Below, piece by piece: positions 11,086-23,378 of a stretch of 64,000 nt of DNA. The notes below the pieces were generated by a model. The model saw only the letters and a program-made list of their open reading frames with translations, ran no database searches and had not been told where the DNA came from. This DNA is from Perognathus longimembris pacificus (lineage: Eukaryota; Chordata; Mammalia; Rodentia; Heteromyidae). The stretch's first letter is position 1. Each line of letters begins with the position of its first letter. The stretch is taken from assembly GCF_023159225.1 (NCBI RefSeq), contig NC_063175.1:2300755-2364754 (forward strand). The letters run 5' to 3'. Both the position numbers and the translations under genes were made by a program.

Positions 11086-11745
11086 CTATTCATTTAAAAT
11101 AAAATGACCCTAAAACTTCAATGTATACCAATCACCAAATTAACTCCAAAACAACTAATGATCTAAATGTGAAAGGAAAACTGTGAACTTTTAGTAGAAC
11201 ACACAAGAACACTTAGGGATATTGCTATCCCCCAAAAAAGTTAAAAATGAAAATATAAATTTGCTAAATTATAATTTATCAAATTTAAAACCTTTTGTTC
11301 TTTAGCATTCTCTGCTAAGTAGATAAGAAGGTAAAAGGTACTGTGGAGAAAATAGTCACTGGGAATTTTATCTATATTATATAATGTCTTTTTAAAAGTC
11401 AATAATAAGGATACAAAAGAACGAATAAAAATTAAAAATAGAAAAATCATCCAAAGATGATGAATGGTCAATAAATAGGTGAAATTATTAATTAAATCAT
11501 TACTCAGCAAGGGAGTACAAATTGCAAGCCCAGTGAGATGCCAGCTCACACACACTTGAATGTCTTAATCTGCAAAGGTGTATAGAAAGTTTTCAACGTC
11601 ACAATCAGTAATAGCTGTAAGTGTTGTGATTATGAAGGATGTTGACCTCTGGAAAGAGGATTCTAATACTCATGTTGGAATAAGATATATAAAATCAGAG
11701 ACAAATTTTCTGGCCCTTCCCTGCCTAGCCGCTTTCTGAAACATA
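11086..11745 (+). mobile_element. Ancient LINE-1 remnant, ORF2 C-terminal region
   Basis: Plus-strand sequence follows the order seen near the end of mammalian L1 ORF2: a segment like AATTAACTCCAAAACAACTAATGATC (11140-11165, quoted in part), then AAAAATCATCCAAAGATGAT and AATGGTCAATAAATAGG (11440-11480), then AGTGAGATGCCAGCTCACAC (11530-11550). The open frames are destroyed. The divergence suggests an L1M-age element that predates the rodent-specific L1s. Confidence 0.6.
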
Positions 11746-13530
11746 TATTATTTTTGCATATTCTACAATCTTTTATATGATGAAAGATAAAATTCCACTA
11801 TACTTTAAATATCCCAAGAATTGTTTCTTAATTATCTAGTGATGTTACCTATCCCAATTTGTTCACTTTTTCATTCTTTTTACTGAGTTGTTCATCTTTT
11901 ATTTTCATAATAGTTTGAAATAATTCTATTGTACAGTCACTGTAAAACTGAGACAAGCTCTTCTTTTGTAATACAGACTGCATTTTCTTTCCAAGCTTGT
12001 CACTTTGCTGATTTGGTTGTGATGTTTCCATCTGGATCACAACAGAGAACAGGTGGCACACCAACGGAGTTCATTTAAACAGTTTAATGAGTTTACAAAG
12101 CTATGGGAAGAGACCTGACAATGAAACACCCAAGGATTATCCACAGCAATGCGCTGGTACCATCTCCACCTTGAGAAACCGCAGGAGGGTAAAATGTTGG
12201 GGGAGGCCAGCAAGAACCAACAAGGAGCCAAAAAGAAGACTCCTTCTGGTATTCTCAGTCATCTTCAGGTGACTCCCATTAGCCAATAAAATCCAGAGGC
12301 TAAACGGCCATGGTAGCCCCATGCCTCGCGGAGGTTGGTCCCTGGAACATAAAGCAAGATGGGGACCACAAATGGTCCTTGATCTGTGCATGAAGGTTTT
12401 CAGGCATTCAAGACTAAGTAATTGTTTCTTTTTTCATTTACTTTCCAATTTTACATTTAAAATATCTTCCTCATCCAAGGATTATGTAATTTTTATTATG
12501 CTTTAACTTGCATTTGACTGGATTATCTTCAGCTTCTAAATGGCCGTGACTCTCTCTTGCTGTATAAGACCTGGCTTCTCTCCCTTTCTACAAGTTCTTC
12601 ATGCTAGCTTTTTCTTTTCATCAGATAGTGGTCTCCCAGTAATATGCTTAAACAAAAGGAAAGGATACTTTAGGTCTGTCATGGCAAAGATTTCGTGCTC
12701 AGAAAGAACAGTGCCTGGAAAGTGGTACAAAGTTTGGAGTCAAATGTCCACTTTGTTCTAAAAGAGAAGTACTTACCCTGAGAAGAGAGAAGGGATTGAG
12801 AGTATTTCAGCAGACCCAAATATATCATAAAATGCTGCCCTGTGTTAAAATGTGTCATTTAAAGGTGGTTATGGTTATGACAGCATGAAGCAGAGAGGTG
12901 AGGTGAGCCTTATGCTTGGAGCCTGAATGCCATGAGACCCAAACTATTTCAGGAAGCCCAGAGAGCTGGAGCACAGCTGTATTTCAGAGAGAAAAGGAAG
13001 ACAGAGTTATAGTCAGTCTTTCTGTTTTCATAGATGTGGCAATTTAAAAATCCATTGTCTAATAAGTGTTTCAACACCGCTTTAGCTGAGTAACCCTGAC
13101 TCCTTTCTGAGACTCGTGAATAAACTTGAAGCAGAATAAAAGTGAGGCATCCAGCCTCTATTTTATATGTGTCCCTTGTGCTGAGCCATAATCTCCTGCA
13201 ATCACTCTGCAACATCTCAGAATGCTGAGGACTGCATAGCAGACCAAACATTCACCAATTGTCAATGGCTCTTATTGCCCTGACCAATCATGAGACAATG
13301 AAAGAGCTAGCTCCCAGAGCATGCATGGTGCCTCCAGCTACTAATAACACACCAGTGATGGGGGCTGTTTGATAATTAGGGAGAGCTCTCCCCAGCTTCA
13401 GGTTCCCCCTCCTATTTAAACACTAAGCAAATGTTTTAGGTTGAGAGGCTCTTTATATCTTCCTGTTGCTGACATCATCATGTAATATATTTCCTTTTCT
13501 GCCTTTCAATATCACTCCTCTTTCTAAAAA
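11746..13530. other. Non-coding stretch without recognised features
   Basis: Unique-looking sequence. Short open frames around 11849-12391 overlap each other on both strands and show no protein features. No SINE or L1 signature is seen. Confidence 0.4.
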
Positions 13531-13534
13531 AATA

Positions 13535-13536
<2 letters not shown>

Positions 13537-13571
<35 letters not shown>
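13537..13571. repeat. (TG)n microsatellite
   Basis: About 17 uninterrupted TG units. The nearby open frame with a run of valine-cysteine is an artefact of this repeat. Confidence 0.97.
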
Positions 13572-13576
<5 letters not shown>

Positions 13577-13604
13577 GGTATGGAGGCTGGTATGGAGGTT
13601 CATC

Positions 13605-13730
13605 ATATGTGTTCATTCAGGCATAGCTATTGGGTCATTGTGATCTTCTGCTGTGACTATCTTAAACATGTATTAATTATTCCCTATGAGGGAAACCATA
13701 GAGTCCATGTTTCTTTGGGTCTGGCATAAT
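13605..13730 (-). mobile_element. L1 3' UTR fragment
   Basis: The plus-strand text from GTGTTCATTCAGGCATAGCT through CATAGAGTCCATGTTTCTTT and GGGTCTGGC matches the 3' UTR of L1-C (31727-31845) and L1-D (38729-38850). It is a short minus-strand piece with no coding part. Its boundary near the (TG)n tract suggests the repeat grew next to it. Confidence 0.8.
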
Positions 13731-13734
13731 TTTT

Positions 13735-15255
13735 AAGCATTACATTTTTGATGGATGGTTTTCTTCTCATGACAACAGGTACTTAAGTTAAAACGAACAG
13801 CAAGTCCTCCTCTAACACTGGACAGCTTCACAATGGAAACTTTCAGACATCACCATAGAAATAAAAACGTTTCCAAATTTATGAAGCCCATATGGTGAAG
13901 TGAGCATATTTGGGTTGAGGTAGACACTGCCATCCTGAGGATGGAGCACATTTGTCAGAGTTTATTTTCTGCTCTCTGACAGATCTGCAGTGATCATCCA
14001 ACTGACTCAGACCTTCTGGTTCATTTCGCGCATGATAATGTGATTTCTACCTTGGTGATCCAACAGATGCCTTGTCTCTTCCTGTCTTGGGGCGAATGAG
14101 AAAGGGGATCCGCTTCGGAGTTCAATAAAGCCCTTGTGGAAATTCTGACACAGATCATGAGCACCTTCACACCTGAGCAGAAGCATGAGGTATTGCCGAC
14201 CCTTCTTGCCAACTTATCAAATTTAATTGCTGTGACTTCACATCTCCAGCTTGCCATCACATGGAAAGAGGGCACAGTCCAATGGCAGTTTCAGCTCTTC
14301 CATTTACGAACTTTCCAGTACTGTTTGCTACACTTCTCTGTTTTCATAAAGAGAAGCTTCCTATTTAGTCTTAAGTAGAAAGTCTCTCTTTCTCCATCTC
14401 CAACTGCAGATCAGGCTAAACTATCACCTAGAAAGTATTCAATGTGAAGGCTTGCAGGTTTTAAAAATAGGTGAACTTTTAGCTCTAAAGTAATTTTTAA
14501 GGAGTGAAAAATTCATATTTCAGCTACAGAGCATATGCAGATATTATTTAACATTTTGCAGATGTTAACTAACTAAATGGCTTGGCTGAATCTCCACATC
14601 TCAGAATTCAGAATTAATTCTCTCTCTCCCCAGTGACTCCTCAGATGCTTTTACTTTATTTTAAATCACAGCAATAACTTGTCATTTTAATTCTCACGCT
14701 TATTTTGTTCATTGCCATCCATAGCAATGTGTACATCCTGTTTCATCTGCACCCTTCACAATGCTTTATTACAAGGTCTGAAACTAAATACTACTGATCA
14801 CCCCAGATATAAGGAAAGCCCTTGGCTATAAAAATGATGAAGTGATTTATGGAAATGTATGAAAAATCTACGTACATGTGTGCTGCCATTTTAATTGTTT
14901 ACATGTCCATGAGGGCTTATGCATTCTTTCACTTCTTGTGCTGGTAAAATAAAAAATTATCCTTTGCAGCCATGTTAAGTATACTGTTCAGTTCGTTCAC
15001 TTCATTGTGTAGCCAATATTGCCATCCACATCTAGATCTTGACTGATGCACAGCAGTCCACAGATTCCACAAAGATTCATAAAGCATTCAGGTGTAATTC
15101 CGTTTCTGATATAATGCATACTTGTGTAATTTCAGATATGCAAGCTAGCCAAGACATTGTTGACTGGTACCTCAGATAAAATCTTTCAAAACAAGGAAGT
15201 GAATGAAGTCCTGTAGAGGATTCAATATGCCCACAGAAAGTTTATCAATCCTGAA
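13735..15255. other. Non-coding stretch without recognised features
   Basis: AT-rich. An 80-codon open frame at 14136-14378 has no recognisable domain, and an opposing frame covers part of it. I see no repeat signature. Confidence 0.35.
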
Positions 15256-15259
15256 ATTT

Positions 15260-15415
15260 GGGCTAGCACTCTACCATTTGAACCACAGCTCTACTTCCAG
15301 CTTTTTTTGGTAGTTGGAGATAAGGGTCTCATAGATTTTCCTTCTTGGGCTAGCTTTGAAACTCAGTCCTCAGATTTTAGCCTTCTAAGTAGCTAAGATT
15401 ACAGGCCAGTGCCCC
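15260..15415 (-). mobile_element. 7SL-Geo SINE fragment
   Basis: Contains the Geo core (CTAGCACTCTACCATTTGAA on the plus strand) and the B1-like end (CTAAGTAGCTAAGATTACAG), but the tail half is missing. Diverged. Confidence 0.75.
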
Positions 15416-16235
15416 ATTGTATTCCAATTCCTATCTCCTTTAAGTATAAATAAAGTTATGTGCTTTATGTACTTTAAATTTATGTACTTATATACATAAA
15501 TACATACAAAACTTATATGTATAAACAAAACATTTGCCTTTGAGCCTAGAATGTAACTCAAAACATCAAGATAAAATTCTCAAGCACTTAAGTAACTGTA
15601 ATCTTGGATAAAACATAGTATTGTAGACCAACTTATTATGAAATGCATATGTCTCTGCATAATACAAAATGTAATACAAGATGCTATCATAATAATAAGT
15701 TATTATAAAATATATATGTCCCTGTGTCATACAGGATTAATACAAAATGGTATTCCCAAAATGAAGTATGGATAAAATTTTGAAGCATTTCATTACATTA
15801 AAATTTGAAAGAAATGAAGTCGAATAAATTATTATGAAATATGTAAGTCTCTGTATAATTCAAGGTGGTATCAATAACAAGGTCTTATATTTGCTGAGAG
15901 CTTACCAAATGCCTTTGCCTGTTCTAAGACTTTACATGTACTAATGCATTTATTTCTCACACCTATAATAGAAGTAATATTATCAGGACCATTTTGTAGG
16001 TTTGGGAACTGAGGTATAGAGGGCAAAGTCACTTGTCCAAGTCTTGTAGCTACTAGTTTACGGGGCAAAATGTTTGAACTCAAACAAACATTCTAGTCTA
16101 GAGACAATATCTATAGTCCTTATCTTTTACTATGTCACATATTGTTAGAAATGAAATTATTCATTTGTTTACATTACTGTTGTTATTTCAACCAACGTGT
16201 TTGGAGAGAATCAGAAGTTTTTCTTTTCTTGTATT
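15416..16235. other. AT-rich non-coding stretch
   Basis: Three loosely similar phrases built around TTATTATGAAAT/TATAAAATATATATGTC and a CTCTGCATAATACAAAATG-like motif recur near 15640, 15700 and 15830. They are faint local duplications of about 60-100 bp. No gene is seen. Confidence 0.4.
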
Positions 16236-16390
16236 CTTTTTTTCTAGTCCTGGGGTTTGAACTCACAGCCTGGGTGCTGTCCTTGAACCTTAGCCTCTTT
16301 GTGTTCAAAGCTAGCACTCTACCAGTTGATCCACAGCACCACTTCTGGATTTTTCTGAGTAGTTTGTTAGAAATAAGAGTCTCAAAATGT
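16236..16390 (-). mobile_element. 7SL-Geo SINE, partial
   Basis: The Geo module (CTAGCACTCTACCAGTTGAT) and the start of the left half (GAAATAAGAGTCTCA) are visible on the plus strand. The element then stops, so the 7SL-like 5' end is missing. Confidence 0.75.
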
Positions 16391-16566
16391 CAAGAATAAA
16401 TGAGTGCATGTTATGTTCAAATAAGTAAATAAATAAATGTACAGTGACATAAATACCGTACTGTCTCATTCATTAACATTGGCTATATCATAGCACACTT
16501 ACGTTGTTCATTAAGGTAGGTAAATTCTCACTAGTAAGCAAGTAGAATTTCCCTCTCCAGTAAGTT

Positions 16567-16761
16567 GTGGCTGGGTATATGGCCTAGTGGAAAGAGTGCT
16601 TGCCTCCCATACATGAAGCTCTGAGTTCAGTTCCCCAGCACCACATATACAGAAGTGGTACTGTGGCTCAATTGGCAGAGTGCTAGCCTTGAGCAAAAAG
16701 AAGCCAAGGACAGTGCTCAGGCTCTGAGTCCAAGCCCCAGTACTGGCAAAAAAAAAAAAAA
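16567..16761 (+). mobile_element. IDL-Geo SINE
   Basis: Plus-strand copy: GGCTGGGTATATGGCCTAGT, linker CAGCACCACATATACAGAAG, then the Geo module GTGGCTCAATTGGCAGAGTG, with an A(14) tail at 16748-16761. A possible short duplication AAGTTG flanks it. The linker is shorter than in the other copies, lacking the AACGGCCAG segment. Confidence 0.88.
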
Positions 16762-17670
16762 GTTGAAGTGTACAATTCACTTTGTTTTAACAAGTGTGGG
16801 TTCACGTAAAGACAGGAATATCACATGCGTAAATATATGCCTATGTGGAGTTACATACACCCTTTGTTCACACAACCATAAAAAAAACAGTCTTAAAACA
16901 GTCTTATTTTCTTAGCCTTACAGATGAAAATTGGTATCTGAATGGCCATTTGCCTAGATTCACAGAGCATGTTAAAAATTACATACCACAGTAATCCATA
17001 TCATCAGTTATTTCCATCTTCCCATGTTTTAGTGGCACTTACAGTTTGAGCAAACAAGAAAAGTCATTTCTTGTCATAATTTGCCAAATCTCTAATTCCT
17101 TCATTCCACATCTGTAAGCAAACTGAAATGGCTGGTGTGAAGCTGTTAGATTCTGGGGAATTTGTTATATAGAAAGAGAGTCTAGAAGAACATACAAATA
17201 AAGTATAATCTACTGCTTGCCCACATCTTAATGACTACACAAAAGCAAGGATTTTTGAGATGTTCATAAAATAAAATAAGATATCCCTTGTACATTTTCT
17301 CAGCATAATATAAATCATTTTGAAATTTTTTGTCATTGTGAGAAGTTTTTCGTTTATTGGCATGGGAGAGAAATTATTCTTTATAATTTTAGGCATGTCT
17401 GTTGCTCACTGGAATTTAAATCAATTCATGAAGTAGTTGGAAGGTTTAAATCTCTGGATTTCAGAATCAATTCTCCCAAAATAGTTCTTTGCATTACATT
17501 TCCATTTATAAATATTTAATTCTATCTTTTAAGATGCAAATCACAATATTTCCCTTTGTGAAAAAAAATGAAGTACAGAAATAGTCCACCATATAAGAAC
17601 TATCAAAATTTTACACATCCTGGTTTATTGAAGAATTAAGACTTTCAGATCTATGGAACTACTTAAAACT
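16762..17670. other. AT-rich non-coding stretch
   Basis: No open frame of note and no recognisable repeat. Confidence 0.4.
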
Positions 17671-17679
17671 TCTGATCAC

Positions 17680-17949
17680 CTGAGCACCAATGGCTCATGC
17701 CTATAATCCAAGCTATTCAGGAGATCTGAGATCTGAGGATCACAGTTTGAAGCCAGTAAGAAACTCTGCAAGAGTCTTATCCCCAATAAACCTCAGAAAA
17801 GCTGGAAGTGGCTCTGTGGCTCAAGTGGTAGAGTGCTTTCCTTGAGCAAAAGAAGTTCAGGGACTGAGCCCAGGCCCAGAGATCAAGCCCTAGGACTGGC
17901 AAAAACAAACAAACAAACAAAACAAAACCCACAACCAAGCAAAAAATCC
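17680..17949 (+). mobile_element. 7SL-Geo SINE
   Basis: Left half is B1-like (GGCTCATGCCTATAATCCAA) and right half is Geo (CTGTGGCTCAAGTGGTAGAG), with an AAAC-rich tail. The target site TCTGATCAC is at 17671-17679 and 17950-17958. Confidence 0.88.
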
Positions 17950-17958
17950 TCTGATCAC

Positions 17959-18920
17959 TATGTTCTTTCACAGAGGTTGCCAAACATTAGCATGAATTAT
18001 GTTAATGTAAAAAGAAGTAAAGGGAAATAGTGTTAAAACATAAGAATTAACTTAAAATGGTGAGGTTTAATCATATGTCTATACTGAATGTATTTATTTT
18101 CAATTTTATATGTGGATGAATTAAAATATGGCAAATCTACGCATTTCTGTTTGGGATAGCCTTTAAAATGTTAGGCATTAAGCTTTCAAAAACTTTGAAA
18201 GCATTACTGCATATATGCATCCCTTGTCCTGTTTTTATTTATAATCAATTATTTTCTTTTCAACACACTAATTCCATTGTGAACGAGGAGCAAACTTTAT
18301 TTGTTGCTGTTTTGCTTTTGCACAGCATCCTGGGAGGGAGGCCAGAGAGAGTGGTGAAAATGAAGGACTCCCACAGAGTTCCTTCACCCTTTCCATTGTT
18401 TCTCTGAGCCTAAAATGTGGTTTGTGATCTTCCTGGTGACTTCCAAGCTGTTGAGCAAACAAGAGTCTGGTGCTTGAGTAAAGGTGAAACCACATTCTGG
18501 CATGCAAACAATGAAATGAATGGCATACTCTGATTAAAAACTGACTGTGTTTTCTACTCAGAAGTCAGTTCACAGAACTTTTTTTTTTTTTTATCTTTTT
18601 GCCAAACATGAAGTGCACACACTTGGTTAGGATACAAAGCCATATAGTTTATATTATATTTCACTCAAAGAGCTGGTGAACATAATCAAAGCATGTTATA
18701 GACACTTAGGATAATGCCAGAAGAAGCACCTCATTTTATACAAGGAATATATTCTAATTTAAAGAGTTAACAAATTTCAGATGAATCTGTTTTTAACTTT
18801 CATTGGGAAAATGGCTTCTTGTGAACTTAACTTATTCTTTGTTGTCATCTTAATTTATTTTCAAATTGTAGATCACTAAGAATTTAATTCATGTAGGCAC
18901 TTTTTAAAAAAATTTTTCAT
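17959..18920. other. Non-coding stretch without recognised features
   Basis: Contains short overlapping frames on both strands around 18168-18507 with no domain. No repeat recognised. Confidence 0.35.
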
Positions 18921-19108
18921 TTTTCCTTTTTTTAAACTCAAAGCTAGTGCTCTATCACTTGAGCCATACCTTCACTTCCAGCTTTTTGCTGATTAATTGA
19001 ATATAAGAATCACATGGACTTTTCTGCCTCAGCTAGTTTAGAACTTCAATCCTCTAGATCTCTTTTCCTGAGTAGCTAGGATTAAAGGCGTGAGTGGTCA
19101 GCACCTGG
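18921..19108 (-). mobile_element. 7SL-Geo SINE, diverged
   Basis: Plus-strand text includes AGCTAGTGCTCTATCACTTG, CTTCACTTCCAGCTTTTTGC and CCTGAGTAGCTAGGATTAAA, the usual minus-strand order Geo then 7SL. The outermost part of the Geo half is missing. Confidence 0.78.
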
Positions 19109-19811
19109 ACATTTTTCATTCTTGGAGCCCTTGCTACCACAACTGCAGGTCACTTTATACCTAATGAGCCACTGAAGTTTTCCTCTTCCTTTCTGAGACA
19201 GGTTTGTCACCTTCATCTTCCAGTCAAAAGCACTAATGCTTTTGTGGTGACTTAAACCATACAAACTCACACGGAGCGACACTTGGCATTAATATGTGAA
19301 CCATCTGATGGACCCAGATCCAAGCCATCAGGCGGGCCACTGTCTTGTAAAAGAAGAAGCTCAAGAACTTGGAGACCCACAGGTAGGACCAGCACCCATG
19401 AGCCAGCATCAACGGCTGCAGTAACCAGAACTGGGCCTGAGACCTCTCCTGACCCAGCGTCCCCATGCCTGTGGCTGCAGCCCCAAGATGTTTGAACTCA
19501 TCCTCTATATTTCACAGACTGACAGATTGTTTAGCTACAGTGGAAATGTGATCATGTCAGTCAACACTCAGAAAGGTTCATCATTAATTGCACTTCACTA
19601 CTCATGTGGATTTTTAAAAACATTTAGCAAGAAATTTGATACTTATTCAAGTCCTACTGGCACCCCAAATCTCATTTCCATCTCCTTCTAACTGTAATGT
19701 TCCACTCGTTTCCAAGTTGTACTTTTCCAAAACCCCATTTCATTTAATTCTTCTAAGACCCTGTTACTCTTTGTAGAATGTTTTCTTTATTATCCTAGCA
19801 TTTCTTCAATA

Positions 19812-19888
19812 TGTGAGAGAGAGAGAGAAAAAAGAGAAGGGGACAGAAGAAGGGAGAGAGGGAAAGAGATAGGGGAGGGAAGGAGGAA
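19812..19888. repeat. GA-rich low-complexity tract
   Basis: Purine-only stretch of GAGA, GGGA and GAAG units directly before the SINE tail at 19889. It may partly derive from that SINE's neighbourhood by slippage. Confidence 0.8.
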
Positions 19889-20100
19889 TTTTTTTTTCAT
19901 TTGCTTTGTGCCAGTACCAGGATTTGAACTCAGAGCTTCATGCTTGCTCACAGCTGACACTGTGCCATGAGAACCATGCATTCTGCCTGCATTGGGCTGT
20001 CTATTTTAGAGATGGAGCACTTTAGTGCTTGAATTAACTGGCTTTAAACTTGGACCTTATGATCTCAGCCAGGATTGCAGGTTTGAGCCACCTGCACTTG
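19889..20100 (-). mobile_element. Old, strongly diverged SINE of the 7SL-Geo type
   Basis: Retains a T-rich tail, GATTTGAACTCAGAGCTT, and GATCTCAGCCAGGATTGCAG in the expected order, but most internal motifs are mutated. This is probably the oldest member of the family in the window. Confidence 0.55.
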
Positions 20101-21047
20101 AACTCATTGGACGTGGTGGATAGAACTGCGGGATGAACTGCACAATGATCAAATGTACAACTCAACCACATGCCTGATGTTAGATAACAAATTTCCCATG
20201 TCTGAGAATTTCAAGTAAAAAAAAAAAACCTGATAACGTCTCGCCCATACAATTTTTTCATCTTTTTCATTCTCAAAGACTCTCAACCAACAAATATCCA
20301 GAAAAGTAACTTATTGTCTTATGGTGAGAACATCAGCCTTGCACTTAATTTATGCCTTCATAACTGCTCACCAAATCTGCCCTAATGCCTTCTTCACATT
20401 CCTTATTTGTTTAGTGGAACATCTAAAATGGCACAGTTGAAGACAGCAGATGGTGAAACTCAATCCTTGAAATGGGATTGTAGTTCCTTCCTTGCCAAGG
20501 AGCTGACAGATGGGTGCCAGGCACATACCTCCAGGGCAGAGGGTGCATGAGCAGCAATTATACAGGGACATATGTGTTTAAAGAGCAAACTCTGGTTCTG
20601 CCCTCCGAATCAATAAGTGATAACTGGGTATTGAAACCAGCCGGTCTTGATATGGCTGGAAACTGCTCTTAAAATTTTCCCTGTGTGTGACTACCAATTC
20701 CTTACAGACTTAATGATCAGATGGCTCAAGGACATTGCAGTTGGTTTCCTAATCTCCACAAGTGGATTGCCAGATTTGGGAGAGCCTGTTCTCCCCTTTG
20801 AATGGCTAGCACACCTGTGAGAATACAGTAGGTGAACAAGTGTAGTCAAGGCTTCCCTTGCACACGTCATGTAGGCTCAGGTGGCCACAGGCATGGCCAC
20901 AGAAAGAATTGCCAAAGATGAGAATTCCAGAAATCCAGCAAGGTGTTTCACATTCAGTTTTCTCTTCACTTTGTTCCCAGCCAGGATGTGATGGTGCCTT
21001 TGCCCTCCGATAAGCCCAACCTGGAACTACACCACAGAAATGCCTAT

Positions 21048-21050
<3 letters not shown>
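20101..21050. other. Non-coding stretch without recognised features
   Basis: No convincing open frame. No repeat recognised before the microsatellite at 21051. Confidence 0.35.

Positions 21051-21093
<43 letters not shown>
21051..21093. repeat. (TG)n microsatellite
   Basis: About 21 TG units. Followed by an imperfect TATATGTGTGTATG stretch to about 21140. The VCVC open frame here is an artefact. Confidence 0.97.
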
Positions 21094-21101
<8 letters not shown>

Positions 21102-21412
21102 TGGGTGCTATATGTGTGCATGTATATATGTGTGTATGCATAATCTCACTTACATATCATATATATATTACACATAATTATTTCCTCCATAACTGTTTAT
21201 TACTTACTCTATTTACAGTTGCTGATAATTTATTAGCTATTTTTGTTACATGTCAATAAAAGTAAAGGTATGTTTACATATGCGATATGTATTGTGTAAT
21301 GATAATATCTTTATATTTAACTTCTTCAAAGTATTTGTAGCATGTAGAACTTTCATATCTCTAATACAGGTATCTGTTTTTATGTAAATGTCAATTTGAA
21401 ATAGCTCCATGT

Positions 21413-21657
21413 CACTGGGCTCCAGTGGCTCACGCCTGTAATCCTAGCTACTCAGGAGGCTGATATCTGACGATTGCAGACTGAATCCAACTGGGGCAGG
21501 AAAGTCTGTGAGACTCTCATCTCCAATTACCACCCAGAAAAGCTAAAAATGGAACTGTGGCTCAAGTGGTAGAGCATTAGATGTGAAATAAAAAGAAAAC
21601 TTCACGGACAGCACCCCAGCCCTGAATTGAAGCCCCAGAACTGACACAAAAGAAAAA
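21413..21657 (+). mobile_element. 7SL-Geo SINE
   Basis: Well-preserved left half (CACGCCTGTAATCCTAGCTA) and Geo half (TGTGGCTCAAGTGGTAGAGC). The target site GAAATAGCTCCATGT (21398-21412) is repeated as GAAATAGCTTCATGT (21658-21672), one mismatch in 15. Confidence 0.92.
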
Positions 21658-21672
21658 GAAATAGCTTCATGT

Positions 21673-23160
21673 GATCAAAACTTTAAAATGCAGCAAGCAT
21701 CACAAACTGAAGTAAAATTAATTTCAAATCATACCAGTGAAACAAAAATCATTGGGAACATTTGCAGAACACTATCATACCCACTATCTGTATATGCATG
21801 CATTATTTTAAGCCATGCCCAAATGTATCTGCGTATGGTTATACATTAGTATATTGTTTACTTTATATATGGATACATGAACATATTTGTACTCTCCAAT
21901 TCTGTATGTGAGACATATAATTTAAACCTTGGTTTGTCTATAAAATATGATCACATCACCTAACTTAATGAGTTGTCAAGAGAATAGAGTATTATCTGTA
22001 ATAATCACAATTTGAAGAGATATTATGTGCTCATAAATTGTTTTCTTATTCTCTATGCTTGGATTATTTGTCTATGTAAGACTTTTCTGTGCTTATAGCT
22101 CTTATTATTATGTGTTATGAATAATTTTTCACTTGAGAATTTCTCAGAAGTACTGCATGGGAGACTCTGTTGGATCCCTTGTGCCCAGAAGAGTTTCAAG
22201 CAGAAAGAAGATCCCTAGCAAACACTTCCCCAATACACATTTTTAAATATATTAAAATCACCTGCCTTTTCTAGTCTGACAGTAATTTAATCTTCATGCT
22301 TGATTATAATCTTACTACTTTATACAACATGAGTGGAAACATGCCAGAAATGTTCATTTATTTTACAAGGTAAAATTGCAATGCATGGCTCATTGTTAGA
22401 AGAGTAATTACAATTATTATGGTATTTAAAAGTGCCACATTCATTAATGATTTTATTTTATTAGTGATTTGATTATCCCTGAATGCTGCCCATATTTTTG
22501 TAGAGAAGCTGTATAGTTTTCAACATATTTCCGGGTACTAGAGAGCCAGCTTTAAATGAAAAAAGCCAAATAAGAATGTAAATCCCACCTTTATATAGAG
22601 TAATAAATGTTAACAACTTTTAAAACTTTGTCTACATGCAAAATGACTAGATTGCTCCCCAGTAAGTTCCAATGAAATGTATCAAATACTAAAGAATATG
22701 ATTCTATTGATAGGAAGTTCAAAAACAGTAAAAAATGATCTATTGCTTCTCTGGGCAAAGGAATGCACTCCCACAACTTGGCTATACTGAATGCGGGAGT
22801 CTTGGTGCTAGAAACATTCTCAGTGTTGGTCTGAGAAGTACTTAGCAAGTTTATCATTCACTGAGAAGCTCACTAACAATTGTTTGTGTGTCTCTGATGC
22901 CTAATAAAATGTTAAGATAATAAGCTTTCCCCCAACCACTACTCTACTTCAGTCTCTCTTCTTTCAACCATTCCCTCCCCAGAAATGAACAACTTCAGAC
23001 ACATCCCATGCTCCACACAGTGGGGATCTTGGTTTTCTCATATATCCCCCACTCTGGCATTTATATTTCCTTTGTGCTTCTCATGTTTCTCCAAAAATTG
23101 AATTTGTGGAAGAAGTCAACGGACAGTACTTCTTTCCTTTACTTTTTCCTTTCCTTTTCT
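21673..23160. other. AT-rich non-coding stretch
   Basis: No convincing gene. A minus-strand open frame of 88 codons at 22591-22857 lacks any recognisable feature. Confidence 0.35.
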
Positions 23161-23378
23161 TTTGTGCTGTTCCTAGGGTTTGAACTCAGGGCCTGGGCTC
23201 TGTCCCTCAGCATTTTATGCTTAAAGCTTGTGCTCTACCACTTGAGCAACAGTTCTACTTGTAGTTTTTTTGGTGGTTGATTGGAGATAAGAGTCTCACA
23301 AACTTTCCTGCCTGGTCAAGCTTCTAACCAACACTCTCAAATCTCAGCCTCCTGAGTAGCTAGGATTATAGGCCTGGT
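23161..23378 (-). mobile_element. 7SL-Geo SINE
   Basis: Plus-strand text runs GGGTTTGAACTCAGGGCCTG, then CTCTACCACTTGAGCAACAG, then CTCCTGAGTAGCTAGGATTA: the Geo module followed by the 7SL half. It lies next to a T/C-rich tract that holds its tail. Confidence 0.85.

Noticed and set aside
14136..14378. 80-codon frame as a host exon
   Set aside because: No recognisable domain, an opposing frame overlaps it, and no splice-site or conservation evidence is available here.
16555..16760. Functional tRNA-Ala gene
   Set aside because: The tRNA-like part belongs to the IDL-Geo SINE, lacks a proper acceptor stem and is followed by the second monomer and an A tail.
21050..21259. Open frame beginning MCVCVCVC and its minus-strand TH-repeat partner
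   Set aside because: Both are translations of the (TG)n microsatellite.
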